Source of the DNA: Bacillota bacterium
GTDB lineage: Bacteria; Bacillota; Clostridia; Oscillospirales; Oscillospiraceae
DNA: 64,000 nt
Reading direction: 5' to 3'
Assembly (NCBI GenBank): GCA_023402075.1
Contig: JAEXCS010000013.1
Span: 45,400 to 109,399 of the forward strand
Within the stretch, counting starts at the first letter, position 1. Each line of letters begins with the position of its first letter. The notes under the pieces are model-generated. The model was not told the DNA's origin. It saw only the letters and a list, made by a program, of their open reading frames with translations, and made no database searches. Position numbers and translations under genes: made by a program. Shown here piece by piece: positions 28,298 through 37,104 of this stretch.

Positions 28298-29323
28298 ATG
28301 AAGACCAGCGATTTTTACTATAACCTGCCGGAGGAGTTGATTGCCCAGACGCCCATTGAAAAGCGGGACGCATCCCGTCTGCTGACGCTGGACAAGCATA
28401 CGGGCGCTTGGGAGCACCATCATTTTTATGAACTGCCGGATTTTTTGACAGAGAAAGACTGCCTGATTTTAAATGATTCCCGGGTTTTGCCTGCCCGCCT
28501 TTTGGGGCAGCGTCTGCCCGGGGGCGGGGCCTGCGAGGTGCTGCTGCTGACGGACAGGGGCGACGGCGTTTGGGAATGTCTGGTCCGTCCTGGGAAAAAG
28601 CTGCGTCCCGGCGCGCGGGTGTCCTTCGGAGACGGAGAGCTGACGGCGGAGGTCACTGAAGAGGTGGAAGGCGGAAACCGACTGGTAAAATTCCACTATG
28701 AGGGGATTTTTCTGGAGGTTTTGGAGCGGCTTGGTAAAATGCCTCTGCCGCCTTATATAAAAGAAGAATTGCAGGATCGGGAACGGTATCAGACCGTCTA
28801 TTCCAAGGAACTGGGCAGCGCCGCCGCGCCCACGGCGGGCCTTCACTTTACACAGGAACTTCTGGAAAAAATTTCTGCCAAGGGCGTCGGAATTGGGTAT
28901 GTGACGCTCCATGTGGGACTTGGCACCTTTCGTCCTGTAAAGGAGGAAGAAATTCTTGACCATGAGATGCACAAAGAATTCTGCACCATCTCTCAAGAGG
29001 TGGCGGATCTGATTAATCGTACCCGCGCCAACGGGGGAAGGGTAGTCTGCGTGGGAACTACCTCGTGCCGCACCGTGGAGTCCTGGGCCAACGAGGACGG
29101 AACCATGGAGCCGCGCTCCGGCTGGACCGGCATCTACATTTATCCCGGCTACCGCTTCAAGGTGACGGATGCGCTGATTACCAATTTCCATTTACCGGAA
29201 TCTACGCTGGTGATGCTGGTTTCCGCTCTGGCGGGACGGGAGCATATTCTGGCGGCTTACGAGGAAGCCGTGCGGGAGCGGTATCGGTTTTTCAGCTTCG
29301 GCGACGCCATGTTTATTTATTAA
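28298..29323 (+). CDS. queA: S-adenosylmethionine:tRNA ribosyltransferase-isomerase
   Basis: Transfers and isomerises the ribose of SAM onto preQ1 in tRNA, forming epoxyqueuosine. The markers are FYYNLPEELIAQTPIEKRDA at the start, NDSRVLPARLLG, AAPTAGLHFT, TLHVGLGTFRPV and the C-terminal ITNFHLPESTLVMLVSALAG. At 341 aa it is standard. The start at 28298 follows TGGAGG at 7 bases. Its pathway partner tgt lies about 6 kb downstream, separated by a two-component/CotH module. Confidence 0.95.
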   Translation: MKTSDFYYNLPEELIAQTPIEKRDASRLLTLDKHTGAWEHHHFYELPDFLTEKDCLILNDSRVLPARLLGQRLPGGGACEVLLLTDRGDGVWECLVRPGKKLRPGARVSFGDGELTAEVTEEVEGGNRLVKFHYEGIFLEVLERLGKMPLPPYIKEELQDRERYQTVYSKELGSAAAPTAGLHFTQELLEKISAKGVGIGYVTLHVGLGTFRPVKEEEILDHEMHKEFCTISQEVADLINRTRANGGRVVCVGTTSCRTVESWANEDGTMEPRSGWTGIYIYPGYRFKVTDALITNFHLPESTLVMLVSALAGREHILAAYEEAVRERYRFFSFGDAMFIY

Positions 29324-29341
29324 AGTCTGCCGCATAAAAAC

Positions 29342-29384
29342 AAAGTCCCGGAGGGCCTTACGTTAAGGCTCCCCGGGACTTTTT
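29342..29384 (+). terminator. Terminator after queA
   Basis: AAGTCCCGG...AAGGCT pairs with the mirrored GCCTT...CCGGGACTT arm, followed by TTTTT. It ends queA transcription, so tgt needs its own promoter. Confidence 0.75.
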
Positions 29385-29500
29385 CCGCAATTTTGCGGCT
29401 TTCAAACTGCCTGCCGCTGTAAAAATCTGTTGCCCATTTCCGCTCGGCTTTCCTCCCGCAGTGGTTCGCGGCTGATTTTCATGGGGGTCGAAACCATAGG

Positions 29501-30739
29501 TTAAAGCGTCACGGTAAAGCATGTCCATGCGCCCTCTTTTCCTGACACGGCAATCTTCCCCTTGTGAAGCTCTACCAGTGATTTGGCAATGGCAAGGCCA
29601 AGGCCGTACCCACCCGTCTTGGTGGAGCGAGACGCGTCGCTGCGGTAAAACCGCTCAAAAATTCGATCTTTTTCCTGCTCTGGAATTCCATCGCCGGTGT
29701 TGTATATCTCCAAAATGCTTTTTTCGTTCTCCCGGCGCAGCGTTACCTTTATTGCATCCCCTTTTCCGGAGTGCTTAATGGCGTTGTCCAGCAGGATGGC
29801 GACAAGCTGCTTGATCTGCGGCTCTCCACCCGTGTACCGAAGGCCCTCCGCCACGTTGAAATCCAGATTTTTTCCATCCTCGAATGCCTGACTTTCAAAT
29901 GCCAGAAGGGTACTCAGCACCGCGCGGCTCAAATCAAACTCGGTTACCACCAGTTGATTGACACCTTCGTCGGCCCTGGCCAGAGCGAGCAGATCGTGAA
30001 CCAGTCGGGTCATTCGGTCCGCCTGATCCCGAATTTGCTGAAGCCGAATATTTTCTCCGATTTCATTCTCCAGCACATCCACATTGGCTGAAATAATGGT
30101 CAAAGGTGTTTTCAGCTCGTGACTGGCATCGGAGACAAACTGGCGCTGCTTTGCAAAGGTTGCCTTCACGGGTTTAACCACCCACTTGGATAAAAGAACG
30201 GAAAAACCAAGCAAAAGCACACAGGTGACCGCCGTGACGATCATGGAGATAAAAATAAGCTCGTCCAATATTTTCAGCTCGCGGCTGTTCTCCACAAACA
30301 CAATGATTTTGCCGTAATCCTTTTCTGCCACCAGATATTGATAGTCGTCGTAAGAACCTCTTGTTTTTCCGCTTTGCAATACCGCTTCCGAATAGGAGAC
30401 TGCCTCCTCCTGCGTAAAACTAAACATCATCTCGTGCTGCACCTGCAAAACCTGATCCTGCTTGTCCAGCTTGACAAAAAACAGACGTGCCGCCCGCATA
30501 GACTGAGAGTCAAAGCGAGGGGGGATTAAAAGTTCCTGATGCGCGTCGGCTTCCAACCGGCCAGGAGGAAGAAGAAACTCCATTCCGTCCTGATCGGCCA
30601 CCATTTGCAAAATGTTGTCGGTCTGTTCGGCGTTGCTCATATATACAAAAATATTTAGTGTTGCCACCAATACTGTGAAAACCAGAAATAAAACGCCCAT
30701 CATAATGCAGACAAACTTAATTTGCAGTCGCTTAATCAT
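29501..30739 (-). CDS. Sensor histidine kinase
   Basis: A membrane sensor that autophosphorylates and passes phosphate to the response regulator encoded just upstream. TM1 is at about residues 10-32, an extracytoplasmic sensor domain of about 125 residues follows, and TM2 is at about 160-184. The H-box FVSDASHELKTPL has the phosphoacceptor at His207, and the ATPase domain shows LLDNAIKHSGKG, DGIPEQEKDRIFERFYR and GGYGLGLAIAKSL. The stretch between TM2 and the H-box is too short for a full HAMP domain. The ATG overlaps the regulator stop (ATGA). Total 412 aa. Confidence 0.93.
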   Translation of the reverse strand: MIKRLQIKFVCIMMGVLFLVFTVLVATLNIFVYMSNAEQTDNILQMVADQDGMEFLLPPGRLEADAHQELLIPPRFDSQSMRAARLFFVKLDKQDQVLQVQHEMMFSFTQEEAVSYSEAVLQSGKTRGSYDDYQYLVAEKDYGKIIVFVENSRELKILDELIFISMIVTAVTCVLLLGFSVLLSKWVVKPVKATFAKQRQFVSDASHELKTPLTIISANVDVLENEIGENIRLQQIRDQADRMTRLVHDLLALARADEGVNQLVVTEFDLSRAVLSTLLAFESQAFEDGKNLDFNVAEGLRYTGGEPQIKQLVAILLDNAIKHSGKGDAIKVTLRRENEKSILEIYNTGDGIPEQEKDRIFERFYRSDASRSTKTGGYGLGLAIAKSLVELHKGKIAVSGKEGAWTCFTVTL

Positions 30740-31410
30740 TCCGTTTCCTCCATGATGTATCCCACGCCTCGCACCGCCTTGATCTGCAAGGGTGAGCCGA
30801 TGACAGCCAGCTTCTTGCGGATGAAAGAAACATATACCTCAATGGCGTTGTACTCTGCATCGCTTTCATAGCCCCATATTTTTTCAATAAACCGCTCCTT
30901 GGGGATAATCTGGCGGTGATTCTGCATAAGCATCTCCACGATTTGATATTCCTTTTGCCCCAGCTTGATGGAGTTGCCCTTATAGCTCAGCTCATAGCTG
31001 CGCTTGCTCAGCCGCGTGTCTCCGCAGGTCAGCTCGTCCCCGGTAAATTCGCCCTTTCTGCGGGAAATCGCCCGCAAGCGGGCCAAAAGCTCACCGGAGG
31101 CAAAGGGCTTGGTTAAATAATCGTCTGCCCCCACATCCAGCCCCTCTATTTTATCCTCCACCTCGGATTTTGCTGTCAGCAGCAGTACCGGGGTGGAGTT
31201 GTTCTGTTCGCGCAGCGAACGCAAAACCTCCAGACCGTTCTTTTTAGGAAGCATGATATCCAATATGATGACATCATAAATGCCGGTCATGGCGTATTCC
31301 TCGCCGGAAACGCCGTCGTAAACCGCGTCTACGGCATATTTATCCTGCTTCATCAGGGCAACCAGCACATCGGAAAGCTGGGGCTCGTCCTCAATAATCA
31401 ACACATTCAT
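30736..31410 (-). CDS. OmpR/PhoB-family response regulator
   Basis: A DNA-binding response regulator. The receiver domain has acidic residues at 7-9, the phosphoacceptor Asp51 (IILDIMLPK), LLLTAK and YLTKPF. The winged-helix output domain ends with AIEVYVSFIRKKL and IKAVRGVGYIM, typical of the OmpR/PhoB class. At 224 aa it is standard. The start MNVLIIEDE is chosen; one extra ATG lies directly before it (31413), both behind AAGGAGGG. The gene is divergent from the VTC-DUF4956-CotH operon and the shared intergenic region holds repeats suited to this regulator class. Confidence 0.93.
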   Translation of the reverse strand: MNVLIIEDEPQLSDVLVALMKQDKYAVDAVYDGVSGEEYAMTGIYDVIILDIMLPKKNGLEVLRSLREQNNSTPVLLLTAKSEVEDKIEGLDVGADDYLTKPFASGELLARLRAISRRKGEFTGDELTCGDTRLSKRSYELSYKGNSIKLGQKEYQIVEMLMQNHRQIIPKERFIEKIWGYESDAEYNAIEVYVSFIRKKLAVIGSPLQIKAVRGVGYIMEETE

Positions 31411-31449
31411 CATGAATCCCTCCTTATGGCTTTCATTATAACAGAAATG

Positions 31450-31489
31450 CTTGAAAAAATCTTGAAGCAAACCTCAATGTAGCTTCAAG
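31450..31489. promoter_or_regulatory. Paired direct-repeat operator, probable response-regulator site
   Basis: CTTGAA-N5-CTTGAA at 31450-31466 on the plus strand is an 11-base-period direct repeat. CTTGAA-N5-ATTGAG sits at 31473-31489 on the minus strand. OmpR/PhoB-class regulators bind such 11-base repeats as dimers. The location between the regulator gene and the divergent operon suggests autoregulation and control of VTC-DUF4956-CotH. A TATAAT for the regulator gene lies at 31436-31441 on the minus strand. Confidence 0.5.
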
Positions 31490-31537
31490 GCCGGTGGGTT
31501 ATTCTTTGCGCATACCAAATTGCAAGGAGGTTTACGC

Positions 31538-32212
31538 ATGAAACCGCGTCACGAATTTAAGCACAGTCTCAATTATATGGATTATTTGATTCTGCGCAGC
31601 AAGCTTCGGGCCATTTTGCCCCACGACCGCAATGTGGATGAAAACGGAGAGTATGTCATCCACAGCCTCTATTTTGACACGCCGGGGGATAAGGCGCTGC
31701 TTGAAAAGCTGAACGGCGTTAACCGCAGGGAAAAATTTCGCCTGCGCCGCTATAACGACGATACGGAGTTTATCAAGCTGGAAAAGAAAAGTAAAGTGAA
31801 CGGGCTTTCCTATAAGGAGTCCAGCCGCCTTTCCAAGGAAGAGACAGCCATGCTGCTGCAAGGCGAATGGAACTGGATGGTGCAGCAGGAGCGCCCCTTG
31901 GTGGCCGAGCTTTACAGCAAAATGAACGGCCGGCTTTTACAGCCGAAAACCATTGTGGACTATACCCGCGAGCCGTTTATCTATCGGGCGGGCAACGTCC
32001 GTATCACCTTTGACCGGGATATACGCACCGGGCTGCGCTCCAAGGACTTTTTGGGCGAGAACATTCCGACATTTCCGGCGGGGGATGAGCTTGTGGTTCT
32101 GGAGGTAAAATACGACGAGTTTATCCCGGGTTTTATCGCCGATCTGCTGCAATTGGGAAACCGAAAAGCGTCTGCCTGCTCGAAATACGCTTTGTGCCGC
32201 ACCTACGGATAA
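31538..32212 (+). CDS. VTC-domain (polyphosphate polymerase-like) protein
   Basis: Has the VTC domain, the tunnel-fold catalytic core of eukaryotic polyphosphate polymerase. RHEFKHSLNYMDYLILRSKL opens the domain, basic strand segments (RREKFRLRRYND, IKLEKKSKVNG) provide the expected phosphate-binding Lys/Arg residues, and VVLEVKYDEFIPGFI has the metal-binding Glu. At 224 aa it is a stand-alone domain with no SPX part. Actual polyphosphate synthesis by the bacterial form is not established here. It is the first gene of the operon with DUF4956 and CotH. Confidence 0.88.
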   Translation: MKPRHEFKHSLNYMDYLILRSKLRAILPHDRNVDENGEYVIHSLYFDTPGDKALLEKLNGVNRREKFRLRRYNDDTEFIKLEKKSKVNGLSYKESSRLSKEETAMLLQGEWNWMVQQERPLVAELYSKMNGRLLQPKTIVDYTREPFIYRAGNVRITFDRDIRTGLRSKDFLGENIPTFPAGDELVVLEVKYDEFIPGFIADLLQLGNRKASACSKYALCRTYG

Positions 32213-32253
32213 GCAGCAAACAAAATACTTAAACAGTTAAGGAGATTATTTAC

Positions 32254-32925
32254 ATGACCTTTGATGATATTTTTAAATCAAGCTTTCTGGAAAACGTGAC
32301 CAGCATCTCTCTTTTGGACATGGTGCTGTCCCTTGGCCTTGCCTTTGGCATAGGTGTGTTCATTTTCCTTATTTATAAAAAGACATTTAAAGGTGTGATG
32401 TATTCCGCCAGCTTCGGCGTTTCACTTATCGCACTGAGCATGGTCACCACGCTTGTCATTTTGGCGGTTACCAGCAACGTTGTGCTTTCCCTTGGCATGG
32501 TGGGCGCGCTTTCCATTGTCCGTTTCCGCACAGCCATCAAAGAGCCTTTGGATATCGTATTCCTTTTCTGGTCCATCGCTTCGGGGATTGTTCTGGCGGC
32601 GGGTATGATTCCTCTGGCTGTGTTTGGCAGCCTGTTCATCGGCATCATCCTGCTGGTTTTTGTAAACCGCAACTCCGTGGATACGCCCTACATTGTTGTG
32701 CTTTCCTGCCTGGATGCCGAAAGCGAACAAAATGCAGCCCAACAGTTGAAGAGTCTTGTCAAAAAAAGCGTAATTAAGAGTAAAACCGTTAGTAAAAAAG
32801 GTGTGGAGCTGAATTATGAAATTCGCCTCAAATCGGACGACACTACCTTTGTCAATACGCTGAGCGAGCTGCCTGGCGTGCAGAATATTGTGCTGGTCAG
32901 CTATAACGGTGAGTATATGGGATAG
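32254..32925 (+). CDS. DUF4956 membrane protein
   Basis: A 223-aa membrane protein of the DUF4956 family, function unknown. It has about four transmembrane segments in the first 140 residues. The conserved loop SIVRFRTAIKEPLDIVFLFW sits between helices, and a soluble C-terminal domain of about 75 residues follows, rich in Lys. It is typically found beside VTC-domain and CotH genes, as here: 41 bases after VTC and 11 bases before CotH. A role as channel or scaffold for the other two is inference. Confidence 0.87.
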   Translation: MTFDDIFKSSFLENVTSISLLDMVLSLGLAFGIGVFIFLIYKKTFKGVMYSASFGVSLIALSMVTTLVILAVTSNVVLSLGMVGALSIVRFRTAIKEPLDIVFLFWSIASGIVLAAGMIPLAVFGSLFIGIILLVFVNRNSVDTPYIVVLSCLDAESEQNAAQQLKSLVKKSVIKSKTVSKKGVELNYEIRLKSDDTTFVNTLSELPGVQNIVLVSYNGEYMG

Positions 32926-32936
32926 GAGGAGCGTCC

Positions 32937-35090
32937 ATGTTAAGGAGTAAATACACGACGCCGATCTGTATAGCAATTGTTGCGGCTATGCTGCTGACAA
33001 CGATTTTATTTGTATTTGGTGAATCTTTCGGACTGTCGGTGGCGCAGACGGAAATGCCCTATGTGGAGTCTCTTTTTTCCACCGACCGCGTTCACACGCT
33101 GGATATCGTCGTGGAAGACGACGACTGGCAGGAAATGCTGGACAGCGCCTCTGATAAAGAATATATTGCGGCCAACATTGTGCTGGACGGTAAATCGGTG
33201 AAAAACATCGGCCTGCGCACTAAGGGGAACTCCTCTCTTTCCAGCATTGTAAGCTCGGATTCCGACCGATATAGCTTTAAAATTGAGTTTGACCACTACC
33301 AGACGGGCCAAAGCTATTATGGGCTGGATAAGCTGGCTCTCAACAATATTGTGCAGGACAACACGTATCTGAAGGATTATATCAGCTATCAGATGATGAA
33401 CGCGTTTGATGCGGATTCGCCCCTGTGCAGTTTCATTTATATCACCGTCAACGGGGAAGACTGGGGTCTGTATCTGGCAGTGGAAGGGATTGAAGATGCC
33501 TACGCCAGTCGGAACTATGGCTCGGATTCCGGTCAGATTTATAAGCCCGACAGCATGAATATGATGGGCGGCGGCAATGGGGGCGATGATGAAACCCGGG
33601 AAATGCCCGGAGGAAACGACCTTCAGCAATTCCGACAAGCTGCCGATGCAAACATGGGGCAGCAGACTGGGCAAGCTGAAGATGAAGGCGAGGGTCGGCA
33701 GACACAGGGAACATATGATACAAATGTGGAGCAGCAGCCCCAGCAAGCCACGGATAAAACTGCGGAACAAAACGCGCTGGCAAATCAGGGCGGCGCGGCC
33801 AGCGGCGAAAACGCGGCACCCTCTGCTGAGAATCAAAGTGATCCGGGAGGTGGACGGCGAGGAGGAGCCGGCGGCATGGGCGGCGGAAGCACCGATGTGG
33901 CGCTGGTCTATTCGGACGATGACTATGAAAGCTATTCCAATATTTTTGACAACGCCGTTTTTGATATTACCGATGCCGATAAAGACCGGCTGATCTCCAC
34001 CCTCAAGCAGCTTTCAACAGGGGAAAACCTTGAGGAAATTATCAATATTGAAGAAGTTTTGCGATATTTTGTCGTACATAACTTTGCGCTGAATTTTGAC
34101 AGCTATACCGGAAGCATGATGCACAACTATTATCTCTACGAAAAAGACGGAATGCTTTCCATGATTGCCTGGGACTATAACCTTGCTTTCGGCGCTTTTT
34201 CGGGAGGAGGAAATAACCGAAGCGGGACATCCTCCCCCACGTCGCTTATCAATTACCCAATTGATACTCCGGTTTCCGGCACAACGCTGGAGGAGCGTCC
34301 CCTTTTGGGAAAGCTGCTTGAAAATGAAACCTATCTGTCGCTTTATCATCAGCTTTTCGGTGATTTTATTTCAGACTATTTTGACAGCGGCGAGTTTGAG
34401 CAAATGATTGACAGTGCCATTGCGCTGATCTCTCCGTATGTTGAAAAGGATCCCACCGCCTTTTGCACCTATGAGGAATTTACCGAAGCATCGGCAATGC
34501 TTAAGAGCTTTTGTCTGCTGCGGGCAGAAAGTGTGCGGGGCCAGCTTGACGGAACCATTCCTGCCACCAGCGAGAATCAGGCGGCAGACAGCTCGGGTTT
34601 TGTGGATGCTTCTGAAATTGACATAAAAAGCATGGGTTCCAATGCAGGCGGAATGGGTGGGACAGAGGATTCTCGTCCGGGCAGTCAGCAGACGGATGCG
34701 CAGACGGACACACAATTTGACGAAGCGTCTCCGGTTTCCGGCGATACGGCGGGAGAAGAAGACGGGACGCAGGAGGCTCCTCCTTCAGGTGTGGGAGACG
34801 GCGGACAATCTCAGAATCAAAATGCTTCGGCGGAATCCGGAGAGAATACTTCGCAGGAACGTACAGACGGGGATAGTGCTGCTCAGGATAGTGACGTGCA
34901 GGAGGATACGCAGGCCTTTGGACAAGATTTTCTTCCCGGGGGCGGAGGGCAGGGGAGAGGACCTTCGGGAAATCACCCGCAGGAAACCGTGTCCACGTCC
35001 AATCAGATGTATTACTATTACCTGGCGGCAACTGTTCTGTTTCTTACTGTGGGCATAATTGCCGCCCGTCGGTTCCGGGTTCATCGATGA
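32937..35090 (+). CDS. CotH kinase family exported protein
   Basis: CotH proteins have an atypical protein-kinase fold and phosphorylate secreted or coat proteins. The protein has a signal anchor (about residues 8-30) and a CotH domain with IGLRTKGNSSL, DKLALNNIVQDNTYLKDYIS, a glutamate in YLAVEGIEDAY and the metal-binding Asp in MIAWDYNLAFG. Two long low-complexity inserts rich in Gly, Gln, Asp and Asn break it up (about residues 205-320 and 545-690). A C-terminal transmembrane helix (YYYYLAATVLFLTVGIIAAR) with a basic end follows. The 717 aa is long for the family because of these inserts. It is the last gene of the operon. Confidence 0.9.
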   Translation: MLRSKYTTPICIAIVAAMLLTTILFVFGESFGLSVAQTEMPYVESLFSTDRVHTLDIVVEDDDWQEMLDSASDKEYIAANIVLDGKSVKNIGLRTKGNSSLSSIVSSDSDRYSFKIEFDHYQTGQSYYGLDKLALNNIVQDNTYLKDYISYQMMNAFDADSPLCSFIYITVNGEDWGLYLAVEGIEDAYASRNYGSDSGQIYKPDSMNMMGGGNGGDDETREMPGGNDLQQFRQAADANMGQQTGQAEDEGEGRQTQGTYDTNVEQQPQQATDKTAEQNALANQGGAASGENAAPSAENQSDPGGGRRGGAGGMGGGSTDVALVYSDDDYESYSNIFDNAVFDITDADKDRLISTLKQLSTGENLEEIINIEEVLRYFVVHNFALNFDSYTGSMMHNYYLYEKDGMLSMIAWDYNLAFGAFSGGGNNRSGTSSPTSLINYPIDTPVSGTTLEERPLLGKLLENETYLSLYHQLFGDFISDYFDSGEFEQMIDSAIALISPYVEKDPTAFCTYEEFTEASAMLKSFCLLRAESVRGQLDGTIPATSENQAADSSGFVDASEIDIKSMGSNAGGMGGTEDSRPGSQQTDAQTDTQFDEASPVSGDTAGEEDGTQEAPPSGVGDGGQSQNQNASAESGENTSQERTDGDSAAQDSDVQEDTQAFGQDFLPGGGGQGRGPSGNHPQETVSTSNQMYYYYLAATVLFLTVGIIAARRFRVHR

Positions 35091-35126
35091 CCGTCTCTTT
35101 TCCTCAAACATAAAAATTACCGCAAA

Positions 35127-35170
35127 TGCGCCGCATCCCTCTTTCGGAAAGTGGGATGCGGCGCGTTTCT
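35127..35170 (+). terminator. Strong hairpin after the CotH gene
   Basis: GCGCCGCATCCC pairs with GGGATGCGGCGC around a 16-base segment, followed by GTTTCTCTC. The tail is only moderately T-rich. Confidence 0.55.
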
Positions 35171-35186
35171 CTCGCGGATACCGTGC

Positions 35187-35215
35187 TTGCAAAGCTTTTC
35201 GCTTCCGTGTATAAT
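35187..35215 (+). promoter_or_regulatory. Sigma-A promoter for tgt
   Basis: TTGCAA (35187-35192), 17 bases, TATAAT (35210-35215). The implied 5' UTR is about 215 bases. It contains repeated GCATAT words (35310-35370), but no preQ1 riboswitch pattern was recognised. Confidence 0.75.
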
Positions 35216-35437
35216 CAGCAGAATGAGGGTTTGGATTGCGGGCTGGTATTTCAATCGGTTTCCAAATTGCATTTAAAGATACAGTGGCGTATCAGCCGCT
35301 TGTGGACCGCGTGCATATACGGCGTTGCATATACAATGGTTATGCGTGAGTATGCAATGCATATGCAAGAACGGGCCTCTCGCCAAATTTATCAGCAAGC
35401 CTTTCCTGCTTAAAATTTCAGAGATTAGGAGCCATTC

Positions 35438-36571
35438 ATGTTTAAAGTGATTGCATATCAGGGCCGTGCGCGGCGGGGCGTGTTTTCCTGCGCTCACGGC
35501 AGCGAGGTTCAAACTCCGGTATTTATGAATGTGGGTACCCAAGGGGCCATCAAGGGCGGCGTCAGCGCCTTGGACCTTAAAGAAATCGGCTGCCAGATTG
35601 AGCTTTCCAACACCTATCATCTGCATCTGCGGCCCGGTGACGGAGTTGTACGTGAGATGGGCGGACTGCACCGGTTTATGGGCTGGGACGGCCCGATTCT
35701 CACGGATTCTGGTGGGTTTCAGGTGTTTTCTCTTGCGTCTTTGCGGAAAATCCGGGAGGAGGGCGTGACCTTTGCCTCTCACATCGATGGGCATCGGGTT
35801 TTCATGGGCCCGGAGGAATCTATGCAGATTCAGTCCAACCTTGGAAGCGATATTGCAATGGCGTTTGACGAATGTGTGGAGAATCCAGCGACACACGAAT
35901 ACGCCAAGGCGTCCTGTCAAAGGACGGCTCGGTGGCTGGAACGGTGCGTGGCGGAGCATGAGCGGCTGAATGCACTGCCGGACGCGGTGAATCCAAAGCA
36001 AATGCTCTTTGGAATCAATCAGGGAGCCACGTTTGCAGACCTGCGGGTATGGCATATGGAAGAAATCGCAAAGCTTAACTGCGACGGGTACGCCATCGGC
36101 GGTCTTGCTGTAGGGGAGCCTGCGGAGGTAATGTACGAGGTGATCGACGCGGTGGAGCCTCACATGCCCAAGGAAAAGCCCCGGTATCTCATGGGCGTGG
36201 GTACCCCTAGCAACATCATCGAGGCTGTGGCGCGCGGTGTGGACTTTTTTGACTGCGTGATGCCATCCCGGAACGGGCGGCACGGGAAGCTGTTCACTTG
36301 GGAAGGCACGGTGAACATTATGAACCGGAAGTACGAAACGGATCCCGCCCCTGTGAGCGAGAGCTGCGGCTGTCCGTGCTGCCGGAGCTTTTCCAAAGCA
36401 TACCTGCGCCACTTGTTCAAAGCGGACGAGGTGCTGGCTTTGCGGCTGTCTGTGCTGCATAATTTATGGTTCTACAACGAGCTGATGCGCAAAATCCGGG
36501 ACGCGCTGGACGACGGAACGTTTGACGCATTTCGGGAAAAATACAGTGGAAAGCTGGAGCGGCGGGTATAA
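35438..36571 (+). CDS. tgt: tRNA-guanine transglycosylase
   Basis: Exchanges guanine-34 of GUN-anticodon tRNAs for preQ1, the step before QueA. TPVFMNVGTQGAIKG, ELSNTYHLHLRPG, LTDSGGFQVFSL (catalytic Asp), GINQGATFADLR, YAIGGLAVGEP and DFFDCVMPSRNGRHG (nucleophile Asp) are present, with a zinc site CGCPCC plus a later His. At 377 aa it is full length. It lies upstream of yajC in the usual order, but is detached from queA by the two-component/CotH insertion. Confidence 0.96.
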   Translation: MFKVIAYQGRARRGVFSCAHGSEVQTPVFMNVGTQGAIKGGVSALDLKEIGCQIELSNTYHLHLRPGDGVVREMGGLHRFMGWDGPILTDSGGFQVFSLASLRKIREEGVTFASHIDGHRVFMGPEESMQIQSNLGSDIAMAFDECVENPATHEYAKASCQRTARWLERCVAEHERLNALPDAVNPKQMLFGINQGATFADLRVWHMEEIAKLNCDGYAIGGLAVGEPAEVMYEVIDAVEPHMPKEKPRYLMGVGTPSNIIEAVARGVDFFDCVMPSRNGRHGKLFTWEGTVNIMNRKYETDPAPVSESCGCPCCRSFSKAYLRHLFKADEVLALRLSVLHNLWFYNELMRKIRDALDDGTFDAFREKYSGKLERRV

Positions 36572-36586
36572 GCCTTTAAAAAGGGC

Positions 36587-36615
36587 TTGCAAATTTTGGC
36601 TGCTTTGGATATAAT
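36587..36615 (+). promoter_or_regulatory. Sigma-A promoter for yajC
   Basis: TTGCAA (36587-36592), 17-base spacer, perfect TATAAT (36610-36615), 36 bases before the yajC start. Confidence 0.8.
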
Positions 36616-36651
36616 AAATTCATTCTGATAACACAAAGGAGTATTTGCCCT

Positions 36652-37065
36652 ATGCCTACCGAGACAATTTTAATGCTGGTAGTCCTGATTGCTGTGTTCT
36701 ACTTCATGATCATTCGCCCGGAAAACAAGCGGAAAAAGACCGCCCAGCAGTTGCGTGACGGCCTGAAAAAGGGCGACAAGCTCACCACTATCGGCGGAAT
36801 CGTGGGTTCCATCGTGCAGGTGAACGAGGACACGATTATCATTGAAACCAGCGAGGACCGGGTCCGCATGGAAATTACCAAGTGGGCTGTGTCCACCACT
36901 GGCGTCCAGACATCTACCGATCCCAAGGCCAAGCAGAAGCAGGAGAGCAAGTCTGCTGAACAGGCGGTCGAAGAAGCTGCCGTTTCCGCTCCTGAAGAGA
37001 AGTCTGCCGAGACTGAGCAGCCCGCCGCAGACGGCGAAAAGAAGCCCTGGGACCCCGAGGTGTAA
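36652..37065 (+). CDS. yajC: Preprotein translocase accessory subunit YajC
   Basis: A small single-span protein associated with SecDF-YidC-SecYEG. It has an N-terminal helix (ILMLVVLIAVFYFMIIRP), then the conserved KGDKLTTIGGIVGSIVQVN domain. The C-terminal 40 residues form an acidic, Ala/Glu/Lys-rich tail, giving 137 aa versus about 90-110 in many species. Confidence 0.93.
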   Translation: MPTETILMLVVLIAVFYFMIIRPENKRKKTAQQLRDGLKKGDKLTTIGGIVGSIVQVNEDTIIIETSEDRVRMEITKWAVSTTGVQTSTDPKAKQKQESKSAEQAVEEAAVSAPEEKSAETEQPAADGEKKPWDPEV

Positions 37066-37104
37066 AAGCGTAGGGCAAAACCGGGACTACCCCTCATAAA
37101 CAAA

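Noticed and set aside
35126..35413. 95-codon frame in the CotH-tgt gap
   Set aside because: It spans the CotH terminator and the consensus tgt promoter, and has no recognisable protein features.
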